Below are positions 1-9,171 of a stretch of DNA of 64,000 nucleotides, piece after piece. Position 1 is the stretch's first letter; each line of letters opens with the position of its first letter. This DNA is from CAZGSN01 sp964371655 (GTDB taxonomy: Bacteria; Desulfobacterota; Binatia; HRBIN30), in contig CAYJOD010000027.1 of the NCBI GenBank assembly GCA_964371655.1, forward strand, positions 1 through 64,000. The letters are read 5' to 3'. The notes below the pieces were generated by a model that saw only the letters and a program-made list of their open reading frames with translations, was not told the origin of the DNA and searched no databases. The translations under genes and the position numbers were made by a program.

Positions 1-1175
1 ACCTTGTTGAAGAACGGCGGCCCCACCGTGATCTTCACGCCCCGCACCGCTTCCGAGATCACCGGGAAGATCGTCCCCCAGAAGACCGCGAACGCGATTC
101 CGACCAACACGACGTTGTTGAGCAGAAACGCCGACTCGCGCGACAATACCGAGTCCAGCTCGTTCTCGCTCTTCAGCATGGGCAGACGCCACAGCATCAG
201 CCCAAACGAGCCGATCAGCGTAAAAGCCAAGAATCCGATAAAGAATGGACCTAGTCCGGACTGCGTGAACGAGTGGACCGACGAGATCACGCCGCTACGG
301 GTCAGGAAGGTTCCGAAGATCGTCAGGGCGAAGGTGAGGATCACGAGAACCATGTTCCACACCTTGAGCATATTCTTCTTCTCTTGAATCATGACCGAGT
401 GCAGGAACGCGGTGCATGTGAGCCAAGGGAGGAAGGCGGCGTTCTCGACTGGATCCCAGGCCCAGTAACCGCCCCAGCCGAGGACGACGTACGCCCACTC
501 GGCGCCGAACAAGTTACCGAGACTCAAGAAAAACCAGGCGAGCAGCGTCCAACGGCGCGTGGTACGAATCCACGTATCATCGAGCTTGCCGGTAATCAGC
601 GCCGCCATCCCGAAGGCGAATGGGATGGCACAGCCGACGTAGCCGATGTACAGCGCCGGCGGATGGATGGTCATCCAATAGTTCTGCAGCAGCGGGTTGA
701 GGTCGTGACCTTCCGCCGGGGCGAACGCAAGGCGCTGGAACGGCGGCGTCACGAAATTAACCATGGATAGGAAGAACAGCGCGACGATCATCAAGGTCAT
801 CGTCACGTACGGCATCAGCTCGCGGTTCTTGTAGCGGTTCTGCAGAATGACCACCGCGGACATCGAGGTCAGGATCAACGCCCAGAACAGCAGCGATCCG
901 GCTTGCCCGCCCCAAAGCGCGGCGACCACGTACTGCACGGGCAGTGTCGTGCTTGAGTAGTGGGCGACGTACTCGATGTTGAAGTCGTGGGTCGCCAACG
1001 CATACAGCAACGACGCCGTCGCGATGGCGACCAGGCCCCAAACGGCGAGCACCGCGTGATCGGCGCTCAACGCGACGTCGCGGCGACGCGTCACCGCGCC
1101 GGTCACCGACATGACGATCGCGTAGATCGCCAGCACCCAGGCTATGAGAAGAGCAATTGGACCAACATCAATCAT
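1..1175 (-). CDS. ccmF: Cytochrome c heme lyase subunit CcmF (partial, 3' end outside window)
   Basis: Multi-pass inner-membrane component of System I cytochrome c maturation. It takes heme from holo-CcmE and ligates it to apocytochrome CXXCH motifs. I translated this frame by hand from the ATG at 1175; it stays open to the window edge, giving about 391 of an expected ~650 residues. The tryptophan-rich WWD motif is clear (WGGYWAWDPVENAAFLPWL, about residues 230-250), followed by TRSGVISSVHSF, a CcmF hallmark. The first residues (MIDVGPIALLIAWVL) form a membrane helix. It lies downstream of ccmE on the same strand with a gap of about 190 bases. The identification is secure; the C-terminus is unseen. 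Confidence 0.93.
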   Translation of the reverse strand, partial: MIDVGPIALLIAWVLAIYAIVMSVTGAVTRRRDVALSADHAVLAVWGLVAIATASLLYALATHDFNIEYVAHYSSTTLPVQYVVAALWGGQAGSLLFWALILTSMSAVVILQNRYKNRELMPYVTMTLMIVALFFLSMVNFVTPPFQRLAFAPAEGHDLNPLLQNYWMTIHPPALYIGYVGCAIPFAFGMAALITGKLDDTWIRTTRRWTLLAWFFLSLGNLFGAEWAYVVLGWGGYWAWDPVENAAFLPWLTCTAFLHSVMIQEKKNMLKVWNMVLVILTFALTIFGTFLTRSGVISSVHSFTQSGLGPFFIGFLAFTLIGSFGLMLWRLPMLKSENELDSVLSRESAFLLNNVVLVGIAFAVFWGTIFPVISEAVRGVKITVGPPFFNK

Positions 1176-1368
1176 ACTGAGCTCGCTTACTCCGCCCCGG
1201 AAAAGCCGAACCGCCAAGACACCCAGCTGCATAGGACTCTTGCGTCCGCAATCGATCGCAAGCGCAAGCTAGCACCGACTGACCGCGTCGAGCCTAAAGA
1301 TGAAACCATTCTCTCTGCCGGGTGCCGTTTGCGTCCAGATGGTTTCATCGCCACCGCGAAGTTCAAGG

Positions 1369-1806
1369 TTATTTGGCTGCAGCCGGCGGGTTGGCCTCGG
1401 CCTCGTACTTCGACGGGCACGAGGTCAGAACGCTGTGCGCGTACAGTGTCCCGTCGTGGTACTTCCCTTCGACGATGACATCACTGCCGCCCTCGTTCTT
1501 GAACATGTCGGGCGTTACGCCGACAAAGTGGACCGGCACGCTTGGCCCTTCGCTGTCGTCGCCCTTGAAATCCGCGAGACGAAAGTTCAGCTCCTCGCCC
1601 TCTCGCGTCATACGCCGATTGACGCTCCCGGCTTGAACCCGACCTGCAACCCGTATCCCTTCGTTCACGAGGGTATCCTTCTTCGCGTGGAACTCCTCGA
1701 TGGTCAGGTAGTACACCGCGGTCTGGCTCACGCCGCTGTACATGAGATAGACCACGGCAGCCACGAGGATTGCCGCACCAATTGCGAATCGCCGTTTGCT
1801 AGTCAT
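1369..1806 (-). CDS. ccmE: Heme chaperone CcmE, CXXXY variant
   Basis: Periplasmic, membrane-anchored heme chaperone that binds heme covalently and passes it to CcmF. The 145-residue protein has an N-terminal anchor (residues 7-23, after MTSKRR) and an OB-fold domain. The classical HXXXY heme-attachment site is replaced by CPSKY (Cys130 to Tyr134). That is the CXXXY form described for Desulfovibrio and archaeal CcmE (System I*). The ATG at 1806 is chosen because it puts the basic MTSKRR segment directly before the anchor; a start at 1863 would add 19 untypical residues. Neither start has a clear Shine-Dalgarno. It probably belongs with ccmF downstream, apart from ccmABCD. Confidence 0.9.
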   Translation of the reverse strand: MTSKRRFAIGAAILVAAVVYLMYSGVSQTAVYYLTIEEFHAKKDTLVNEGIRVAGRVQAGSVNRRMTREGEELNFRLADFKGDDSEGPSVPVHFVGVTPDMFKNEGGSDVIVEGKYHDGTLYAHSVLTSCPSKYEAEANPPAAAK

Positions 1807-1975
1807 TGTGGATGCTTTGGACTTAAAAGAATCGTTCCGCTCCTGCAAGCCACGATCTGGCATTGTGCGCTGGGAACGAAACCGAGCTTCAACAAGCGAC
1901 GCTCCAAGGATTCCGAGAGCACGAGCCTGCGAGCGGCTTTGCCCAACAATTCCGTCTACCCGTCAAGGAAGCGTC

Positions 1976-2041
1976 GTCATGCCGGCGAAAGCCACCATCC
2001 AGGCGGGGCATGGGCTGGATCCCGGCTTTCGCCGGGATGAC
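1976..2041. repeat. REP-like palindrome of the 'CCGGCGAAAGCCGG' type
   Basis: An inverted repeat of about 26-base arms (1976-2001 and 2016-2041). The arms read GTCATGCCGGCGAAAGCC and GGCTTTCGCCGGGATGAC around a short loop. Arms of this sort, which translate as VIPAKAGIQ, are a widespread dispersed intergenic palindrome in many bacteria. It lies in the roughly 480-base gap between ccmE and the NlpC/P60 gene. Apart from the RBS of the latter I see nothing else definite there. Confidence 0.75.
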
Positions 2042-2284
2042 GGAGGTGCCACTCGGATTTATTGGGCAAGGCCCCTGCGAGCAGGGAGCGTAGCGACCTT
2101 GCGGGCGCACCAACCATCAAGCTCAGTGAGTGCTGCTTCTGCACGGAGCCAACTTTCTTCATCTCCAAAGGTTGCTGCCCCGCGCCTCGCCTGGTACGAA
2201 GGCGGTGCGGCGCGCGTCCTGGGGACGTGCGGTGCAGCCAAAATCTGCAGCGCCATCCACTAGGTTGGCCGGGAAGGAGACAGG

Positions 2285-3250
2285 ATGGGTGCCGTACATA
2301 CGCGTCCTTCCGGAAAGTCGACACAACGGCGAACTGTCTCAATGGCCGTTCTCGTCCCCGTATTGCTCGTAGCGCTTTCGATGGGCGTGGCTTCCACGGC
2401 GCATGCCAAGCAGCGCACGCAGTCGACCGTCTATACGCAATCCAAGGCGGAGAAACCCGTCGAGAGGGCAACCGCAAAGTCCTCGCTATCCACACGTCAG
2501 CCGTCCGCTAAGAAATCCGTAGCCAAGACCACCACGGCGAAGTCGCTCTCTGCGAAGTCGCTCTCTGCCAAGTCACCCTCCGCCAGGGCGACCACGACGG
2601 TCGGCAGCAAACAATTGGTGCGCATCAGCCAACCCATTTCGCGTGTCACCAAAGTTCAGCGTAGCCGCCCTTCGCCGCGATTCGCGACGGCAAAACATTC
2701 GCCCAAGCTCCTGGCGCGCACAGCACGACAGGAGCCGCAGCGTGTCGCCAAGGTGGATACCTTGTCTAGCGATCCGTGGGGGCGCGCCATCGCGATCGAG
2801 CGCGCCAGGAGCGAGGGTTGCGATAATCCGGAGCAGAACCCGGTACGGCGGATCATCCTTCCCGATATGTTTGGCGGGGAAGACGAGAAAGGCGATGAGG
2901 TACTGGGCGTCGCCACCCGTTTGCTGGGCCGTCCTTATCGTTTCGGGGCGCGTGGCTATGCCTTCGATTGTTCCGGGTTTGTCGCCGAGGTCTTCGAAAG
3001 AGTCGGCGTGGAGTTGCCACACTCCGCGCGCGATCTGTTCGGCGTCGGAGATCGCATCACACGGGACGAGTTGGCGCCGGGAGATCTAGTTTTCTTCCGC
3101 ACCTACCGGCGCGGTGCGAGCCATGTCGGGATCTATATGGGTGAAGACAAGTTCATCCACGCCGCCTCCGGAATCGGCGTCAAGATCAGCTCGCTCAACG
3201 AGGATTACTACGCGGCCCACTACTTGGGCGCGCGCCGCGTCGAGCTGTAA
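2285..3250 (+). CDS. Secreted NlpC/P60 family cell-wall peptidase
   Basis: Predicted periplasmic gamma-D-glutamyl-diamino acid peptidase acting on peptidoglycan stem peptides. An N-terminal signal peptide (hydrophobic MAVLVPVLLVALSMG, then STAHA) is followed by a low-complexity Lys/Ser/Ala/Thr linker of about 100 residues. The linker includes repeated SLSAK units encoded by short tandem DNA repeats near 2543-2580. The NlpC/P60 domain fills the last 115 residues. The Cys-His-His residues are visible: Cys in FDCSGFV, His in SHVGIYMG and His in FIHAAS. The start is supported by AAGGAG seven bases upstream of the ATG. It is convergent with lpxA. The exact bond cleaved is inferred from the family. 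Confidence 0.9.
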   Translation: MGAVHTRPSGKSTQRRTVSMAVLVPVLLVALSMGVASTAHAKQRTQSTVYTQSKAEKPVERATAKSSLSTRQPSAKKSVAKTTTAKSLSAKSLSAKSPSARATTTVGSKQLVRISQPISRVTKVQRSRPSPRFATAKHSPKLLARTARQEPQRVAKVDTLSSDPWGRAIAIERARSEGCDNPEQNPVRRIILPDMFGGEDEKGDEVLGVATRLLGRPYRFGARGYAFDCSGFVAEVFERVGVELPHSARDLFGVGDRITRDELAPGDLVFFRTYRRGASHVGIYMGEDKFIHAASGIGVKISSLNEDYYAAHYLGARRVEL

Positions 3251-3303
3251 TCAACGCGGCGCCAGCGGGCCGACGCCGCCGGTTACCACCGTAGGTCTAC
3301 GAG

Positions 3304-4101
3304 TCATTCGTCGCCCGCCGCCGCACGCCTCCCACCGCGGCAGACGCCGCGTTTCGAGGCGCGGATGAAGTCCAGCAACTCCCGCACTTCGGCGCTGCAT
3401 TCGCCCTCCTCCACCTTAGACATGGCCAGGCGCAAATTGCCCTGAACGAAAAACAGCGTGCGGAACGCCGCATGCACGGCGGCCACCTGTTGCGAGTTGA
3501 ACCCGGCACGACGTAAGCCAACGCGATTGATGGCGCGCACGGTGTGCGTCCCGTCCATGATACAGAATGGCGGCACGTCGCGCGCCGCCTTGCTGAGGCC
3601 GCGCAGCAGCGCCAGGCGGCCGATGCGCACGAACTGATGCACCGCGCAGTTCCCTGAAATGAAGACCCGATCGGCCACTTCCACATAGCCGCCGAGCATC
3701 GCGCCGTTGGCGATAATCACGTTGTTACCAAGCGTGCAGTTGTGGCCAATGTGCGCGTGGGCCATCAGATAGTTGTCGTCGCCAATGGTCGTCGCGCTAC
3801 CTTCCTTGGTGCCGCGATGGATTTGCACCAGCTCGCGAACGACGTTGCGACAACCAACACGCACGTAACTCTCGGTCGCCGCGGAGAAGGCGAGATCCTG
3901 AGGCGTATCGCCGATCACCGCACCGGAGTGAATCACATTGTCCGCACCGATTTCCGTAAACCCCATCAACGTCACGTGCGACTGCACGCGGGTGCGGGCG
4001 CCGACCCGAACCGGACCTTCGATCACGACATACGGCCCGATCTCCGCATCTGGATGAATCTCGGCGCGTGGGTCAACGACGGCGGTCGGATGGATCGGCA
4101 T
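3304..4101 (-). CDS. lpxA: UDP-N-acetylglucosamine acyltransferase LpxA
   Basis: Catalyses the first acylation in lipid A synthesis: acyl from acyl-ACP to the 3-OH of UDP-GlcNAc, in the cytoplasm. The 265 residues match the family length. The first two thirds is a left-handed beta helix of hexapeptide repeats (IHPTAVVDPRAEIHPDAEIG onward). The segment AHAHIGHNCTLGN lies where LpxA carries its catalytic histidine. The C-terminal helical domain begins near INRVGLRRAGF. The gene stands apart from the usual lpxD-fabZ-lpxA-lpxB cluster, and lies downstream of yacG and the ccm genes after a 159-base gap. The last 15 residues, rich in Arg and Ala, look like an unconserved tail. Confidence 0.95.
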   Translation of the reverse strand: MPIHPTAVVDPRAEIHPDAEIGPYVVIEGPVRVGARTRVQSHVTLMGFTEIGADNVIHSGAVIGDTPQDLAFSAATESYVRVGCRNVVRELVQIHRGTKEGSATTIGDDNYLMAHAHIGHNCTLGNNVIIANGAMLGGYVEVADRVFISGNCAVHQFVRIGRLALLRGLSKAARDVPPFCIMDGTHTVRAINRVGLRRAGFNSQQVAAVHAAFRTLFFVQGNLRLAMSKVEEGECSAEVRELLDFIRASKRGVCRGGRRAAAGDE

Positions 4102-4260
4102 CAGCGTACGCCTTGCGACTCCACCCCGGCGCCCCAGGCAACGACACAGTGCGAAAGCCAGATTGGCGTCACGGAGAGACTCTTGTTGTTCCGCCGTGAC
4201 ACCACCGCAGCGTCGATCCCTCTGCGTCTTCGGGTCTGAACGGTGAAAAGGCGGGTCACA

Positions 4261-4452
4261 TCAGGATTGATCAGCGTCATCGTCGCCCTCGGCATCCAGG
4301 ATATCGACGGGCGGACCCGCAATCCGGTAGCGCTCCAGCGCCCAGTTGCCGAGGTCGTGTAGCCGACAGCGCTCCGAGCAGAACGGCCGGAAAGGATTAC
4401 CCTCCCACGCCGTGGGACGCCGACATGCTGGGCAACGAACCTCCTTCAGCAA
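4261..4452 (-). CDS. yacG: DNA gyrase inhibitor YacG, zinc-binding
   Basis: A 63-residue zinc protein. The motif order CPACRRP, then FRPFCSERCRLHDLGNWA, is the four-cysteine signature of YacG, which in E. coli binds GyrB and inhibits gyrase. The acidic C-terminus (EGDDDADQS) is typical. It follows ccmD by six bases on the same strand, so it is probably cotranscribed with ccmABCD. That linkage implies nothing clear about function. Confidence 0.9.
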   Translation of the reverse strand: MLKEVRCPACRRPTAWEGNPFRPFCSERCRLHDLGNWALERYRIAGPPVDILDAEGDDDADQS

Positions 4453-4458
4453 GGTCGC

Positions 4459-4605
4459 TCACCCCTGGCGTCGATCCAGCATCTCGCGTAGCTCCTCGAT
4501 CTCGCGCTCGAGGCCGCGGTTGCGTCGCGACAGAACTGTGACGTAGAGAAAAATAAGCCCCCACACGATGGCAAAAGCGGCAAACAGAAAATTGAAATTG
4601 TCCAT
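4459..4605 (-). CDS. ccmD: Cytochrome c maturation protein CcmD (small membrane protein)
   Basis: A 48-residue protein found by translating the gap after ccmC. It starts MDNFNFLFAAFAIVWG, with one membrane helix (residues 6-25). A charged cytoplasmic tail follows (RRNRGLEREIEELREML) that is predicted to be helical. This is the length, topology and position expected for CcmD, which helps release holo-CcmE from the CcmABC complex. It begins 12 bases after the ccmC stop. Sequence conservation in CcmD is low, so the call rests mainly on context. Confidence 0.8.
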   Translation of the reverse strand: MDNFNFLFAAFAIVWGLIFLYVTVLSRRNRGLEREIEELREMLDRRQG

Positions 4606-4617
4606 CAACTCATATTC

Positions 4618-5337
4618 CTAGGCGGCGGCACCGAGAGCGCGCTGGCGCACTTCTTCGAAACGATCGCGGGCACGACCGCTGACGTAACGCACATACACGA
4701 GCCAGGCATACAGCAATAGAAAGGCAACCATGCACACCGCGAAGGTGGCTTTCATACGCGGATCGCTCAGCCCGGAGCCACCTTCGCGGGTCACGAGAAC
4801 GGCCGGGTGAATCGTCCGCCACCAGTACACCGAGCGGTTGATGATCGGAATATCGACGACGCCGATGATCCCGAGGATCGCCGCATAGCGCGCCCCCTGT
4901 TCGCCGGTCCCGGCAGTGCTGCGCACCATCAAATAGGCCGCGTAGATGAGCCAGAGAATCAAGGTCGTCGTCAGACGGGCATCCCAGGTCCACCAGGTTC
5001 CCCAGATCGGCTTCGCCCAGATCGGTCCGGTGATGAGCACCAGTGTACAAAACACCATGCCGACTTCCGCGCTGGCGTTGGCCAGGCGATCCCATTCCTT
5101 TCCTCCCCGCCAAAGAAAGACGGCGCTGGCAATGCCAACGATCGTAAAGGCCAAGAACGTCCACATGGCGATCGGTACATGGAAGTAGAAGATGCGTTGG
5201 ACGACGCCCTGAATGCGATCGCTGGGCACGTAGATCAACACCATGTAGATGGCGGCGAGCATGGACACCGCCGTGGCAGCCTGCAGCACCGACTCCGCCG
5301 TTGCTTCCCAACCCGAGGTTCCTGGATCACGTTTCAC
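4618..5337 (-). CDS. ccmC: Heme transfer protein CcmC
   Basis: A six-helix inner-membrane protein of 239 residues that loads heme onto CcmE. The tryptophan-rich WWD signature is present (WGTWWTWDARLTTTLILWL, about residues 112-130). Flanking histidines that usually ligate heme are visible in YFHVPIAMW and RTIHPAVL. It lies between ccmB (nine-base gap) and ccmD (12-base gap), as in typical ccmABCD operons. Confidence 0.94.
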   Translation of the reverse strand: MKRDPGTSGWEATAESVLQAATAVSMLAAIYMVLIYVPSDRIQGVVQRIFYFHVPIAMWTFLAFTIVGIASAVFLWRGGKEWDRLANASAEVGMVFCTLVLITGPIWAKPIWGTWWTWDARLTTTLILWLIYAAYLMVRSTAGTGEQGARYAAILGIIGVVDIPIINRSVYWWRTIHPAVLVTREGGSGLSDPRMKATFAVCMVAFLLLYAWLVYVRYVSGRARDRFEEVRQRALGAAA

Positions 5338-5346
5338 GAGTACACC

Positions 5347-6005
5347 CTATTCGTCGACTACATATTCAAACAACATCCAGCTTACAACCAGGAAGATCAC
5401 GTCGAAGCCGACCATCAAGTTCAGCCATGGTGCGACCGCGCTCATCTCCTTGCCGGCGAGCAGATGCGCGGTCACCTTGACGCCGGCGAGGAACAACGGA
5501 ACCACCAGTGGCACCAGGAGCAACGGCAGCATCACCTCGCGCGCCCGCGTGCGCACGGCGATTGCGCTGAACAGCGTACCGAGCGCACTAAATCCAATGA
5601 TGCCCAGCACCAGACTCAAGACGACGCCGCTCCACGCCCGGGTCAGCGGCACGTTGAAGAACAGGATGAACACCGGACACACCACCGCCTGCGCCAGAAG
5701 CATGAACGAGACGTTGCTCAGCACTTTGGCGAGATAGATGGTTGCCGGGTCGATGGGACATAGCAGCAAGCCATGCAGGCAGTCGTTCTCGCGTTCGGCC
5801 AGGAAGGCTCGGCTCAAGCCGAGGACCCCGGCAAAGACGAGCGCCACCCACAGCACACCGGGCGCCGCTTCCGTGCGCACATCGCTGGTTGGATCAAACG
5901 CAAAGCTCAGAACCAGCAGAGTCAGCAGCCCCAACAGCAGCAGCGCCGCGAAGGTGTCCTTGGTTCGAAACTCGAGCAGAAGATCCTTGCGCAGCAGGGC
6001 CCACA

Positions 6006-6006
<1 letters not shown>
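5347..6006 (-). CDS. ccmB: Heme exporter permease CcmB
   Basis: ABC-transporter membrane subunit that pairs with CcmA. The complex releases holo-CcmE from CcmC using ATP. It has 219 residues and about six hydrophobic helices, with the family N-terminus LLRKDLLLEFRTKD and the early loop GLSRAFLAERENDCLHGLL. A GTG start at 6006 is preferred over the upstream in-frame ATG at 6135. It overlaps the ccmA stop by one base (TAGTG) and gives the normal CcmB length. The overlap suggests translational coupling to ccmA. Confidence 0.93.
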
Positions 6007-6725
<719 letters not shown>

Positions 6726-6813
6726 TGTCGACCGACTTACCAAAAAGCGTGGGCCTACCGAAAGGCCGAGGACCAAAGAGGCAGGGCCACGGCAAAGAGG
6801 TTGCTTCGAAACT

Positions 6814-6893
6814 CGGGGCTGGAGGCTAGGAGCTAGGGGCTCGGATAAGCTGGAAAGACCCAAGCCCCGAGCCTCAAGCCACCAGCCCCAAGC
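6814..6893. repeat. Long palindrome built of degenerate GGGGCTNGG units
   Basis: The left arm is a string of related units (GGGGCTGGAGGCTAGG, then AGCTAGGGGCTCGG). The right arm (CCCCGAGCCTCAAGCC, then ACCAGCCCC) is its imperfect reverse complement, with a loop of about 20 bases. It fills the gap between ccmA and the HPt gene. The unit recurs at 10796-10835 and 62242-62351. Confidence 0.75.
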
Positions 6894-6936
6894 ATGTTGT
6901 GAGACACCCTCAACAGGGCGCAGCTACCCAGGCAGC

Positions 6937-7290
6937 TCAATCGTCGGGACTGTCGCGAAAGGTTTCGAGGACCGTCAGCATATGCGCCACCGCCCCTTCG
7001 AGCGCCGGCAATAATTTCTGCGCACCGCCCATGTCGCCGCTGCGTCCAAGTCGTTCGAGCTCGCGGGTGATGGCGAGGACTTCATGGGCTCCATACTCGG
7101 CGGCGCTGCCGCTCAAGTGATGCGCCGCGGCTGGTAGGTGCTCGAGGTCACCACGCTGCAAAGCGTCGCGAATCTCCGCAAGCATGGAGGGACAGCGCGT
7201 AATGAAGCCGCCAACCAGATCCTTCACAAACACGCGATCCCCACCCACACGATCGAGAAGCGACTGTAGATCCACGGCGTTGTCGTTCAT
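6937..7290 (-). CDS. HPt-domain phosphotransfer protein
   Basis: A single-domain histidine phosphotransfer protein of 117 residues, all helical. The phospho-acceptor motif is AHHLSGSAAEYGA near residues 56-68. The pattern AHxLKGSA places the phosphorylated histidine at about residue 57, with Ser in place of the usual Lys. It would shuttle phosphate between a hybrid kinase and a response regulator, neither of which is in this window. The start at 7290 (MNDNAVDL) is taken rather than 7311. It lies 17 bases after the UbiB-family gene on the same strand. Confidence 0.82.
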   Translation of the reverse strand: MNDNAVDLQSLLDRVGGDRVFVKDLVGGFITRCPSMLAEIRDALQRGDLEHLPAAAHHLSGSAAEYGAHEVLAITRELERLGRSGDMGGAQKLLPALEGAVAHMLTVLETFRDSPDD

Positions 7291-7307
7291 TCCGCTGCCC
7301 TTTCTCG

Positions 7308-8996
7308 TCACCGTTTACCCAACGCCACGTAGCGCCAAGCAAAGCCAGCGGCGAGTGCAAAAAACAGAGCCGCTAGCGCCGGCAATCCGAGCACGGTGTG
7401 TGCATCGCGATCGAGCGCGAAGGCTCCGCCCAGAGCACAGGCGCCAGCCCACACGCCAAGAATCGTACGATGTTGCGTCGATGCATAGCTACGTTCGAGC
7501 TTTTCCAGCTGCGGCGTGTCGACCGTGATCCGGGCGCGCCCGGCACGCATCTCGTCAAGCACCGTGCGCGTCGCGTCGGGGATCATGCGCATGACATCGA
7601 CGACGTCGCGTAGCGCGGCGTAGCCGCCCTCGATCAACCGGCGCGGCTGATAGCGGGCGGCGACGACGCCGGTGACGTACGGCGCCGCCGCGGTGAGCAG
7701 GTCCATGTCGGGGCACAGCTGCTTGCCGACGCCTTCCATCGTGATCACCGCTTTGAACGTCATCGTATAGTCGGCCGGCATGCGTACCCTATGCTTGAGC
7801 GCCAACCCCACCATGTCTCTGAGAATCACGGAAAACTCGATCGCCGCCGCGGTACGACCCGAGAACCATCTGCGGGCGCTCTCGATGACGTCGGTCTCGA
7901 ACCTGCGAAAGTCGGCCGTCGACTCTTCACCGCGCTCGGCAATGCTCCAGAACACCCTGGCCAGGCCCTCCCAATCGGAGCTGACCACCGCGACCAGCAG
8001 GTCGGTCATCGTGTCGCGCGCGCGTGGGCTAAGCTGGCCGCACAGACCGACGTCGATGAAAGCGATCGAACCGTCGGCGCGCACCATGATGTTTCCCGGG
8101 TGCAGATCGCCGTGGAAAAACCCGTCCGCAAAGATCATCTGCAAAACCGCATTGAGAGCGGCACCCACGATCTCTTCTACGTCGGCGCGACCGCCGATCT
8201 CCGAAATCTTGGTTCCCAAGATGCGCTCCATCGTCAGGACGCGGGTGGAGCAGTACTCGTGGTAGGGCTTTGGAAACGATACCCGTTGATCACCGGCGAA
8301 GTTGGAGCCGAAGCGCTCGAGATTCTCGACCTCGAGCTCGAAGTCGATCTCTCTCAGAATCGCCTTCCCGAACTCGGCAACCATGCCGCTCGGCGAGAAC
8401 ATCTTCGTCTCTGGAAAATTGGTCTCCAACGCCCGCGCCAAGACCGCCATGATTTCCAGGTCGACCACGAACTGCGCTTCGAGGTCTGGGCGCTGCACTT
8501 TGACGACGACATCCTCTCCAGACGCGGCTAGGCGGGCGGTGTGCACCTGCGCGATCGATGCGGTGGCGAGGGGCTGCGGATCGAAGTCAGCGAAGAGCTC
8601 CTCGACGGTATGACCAAGCTCGACGCGAATCATCTCACGGACGTCGTCGAGCGCCAGCGGCGGAACCCGATCCTGCAGAGTCTGCAGCTCCTGGATCAAA
8701 GCCGGCGGGAAGACGTCGGGCCGCGTCGACAGCATCTGCCCGAGCTTGATGAACGTCGGCCCCAGCTCCTGACAGGCCAACAGGATCCGGCGCTCGATCG
8801 GCAGGTCCTTCACTTGCGGCGCCAACTCGAAGAGCTTGTTCGTGACCCAACGGTCCTGCAGCTTCAACGACTGCACGAAAGCACCGAAGCCGTGGCGGAC
8901 CAGAACGACGGCGATTTGCCCGAGGCGATTGGCGTCGCGGAGAACCGCATGCCCCGCCCGCAGGTTCTCGTAAACACGTCGCAGCGGCGTAGCCAT
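7308..8996 (-). CDS. ubiB: UbiB/ABC1/ADCK family atypical kinase
   Basis: Membrane-linked ABC1-family kinase/ATPase, needed for ubiquinone synthesis or lipid homeostasis in studied members. The family KxGQ motif is present (FIKLGQMLSTRPD). So are the alanine-rich loop ATASIAQVH, the ATP-lysine strand VVVKVQRP, the catalytic segment FFHGDLHPGNIM and the metal-binding FIDVGLCGQL. Two C-terminal membrane helices follow. The start at 8996 (MATPLRRVYENL) fits the family better than 9029. Length is 562 residues. No other ubiquinone gene is nearby, so the specific pathway is uncertain. Confidence 0.88.
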   Translation of the reverse strand: MATPLRRVYENLRAGHAVLRDANRLGQIAVVLVRHGFGAFVQSLKLQDRWVTNKLFELAPQVKDLPIERRILLACQELGPTFIKLGQMLSTRPDVFPPALIQELQTLQDRVPPLALDDVREMIRVELGHTVEELFADFDPQPLATASIAQVHTARLAASGEDVVVKVQRPDLEAQFVVDLEIMAVLARALETNFPETKMFSPSGMVAEFGKAILREIDFELEVENLERFGSNFAGDQRVSFPKPYHEYCSTRVLTMERILGTKISEIGGRADVEEIVGAALNAVLQMIFADGFFHGDLHPGNIMVRADGSIAFIDVGLCGQLSPRARDTMTDLLVAVVSSDWEGLARVFWSIAERGEESTADFRRFETDVIESARRWFSGRTAAAIEFSVILRDMVGLALKHRVRMPADYTMTFKAVITMEGVGKQLCPDMDLLTAAAPYVTGVVAARYQPRRLIEGGYAALRDVVDVMRMIPDATRTVLDEMRAGRARITVDTPQLEKLERSYASTQHRTILGVWAGACALGGAFALDRDAHTVLGLPALAALFFALAAGFAWRYVALGKR

Positions 8997-9171
8997 ATGC
9001 GCGCCCGTATAACCCGATGGGCCACGCATGTCATCGGATCAATTCGTGGGAATACTTCCGCCTGCCGCGCTCACCGTGCCCTCCTTTGCCTCTCCCCGTG
9101 TCCCCGTGTCTCCGCGTCTTCCCTCGTCCGCTGGACGGCCGGCTCGAATTCGTCCACAACGGCACCCGCAC

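Noticed and set aside
4101..4322. 73-codon minus-strand ORF between yacG and lpxA
   Set aside because: Overlaps yacG out of frame, has no RBS and no motif; the 159-base gap is better left non-coding.
4807..5763. Long plus-strand ORF (318 codons) opposite ccmC and ccmB
   Set aside because: Its translation is His/Arg/Asp-rich without family motifs; it is the antisense shadow of two clear ccm genes in GC-rich DNA.
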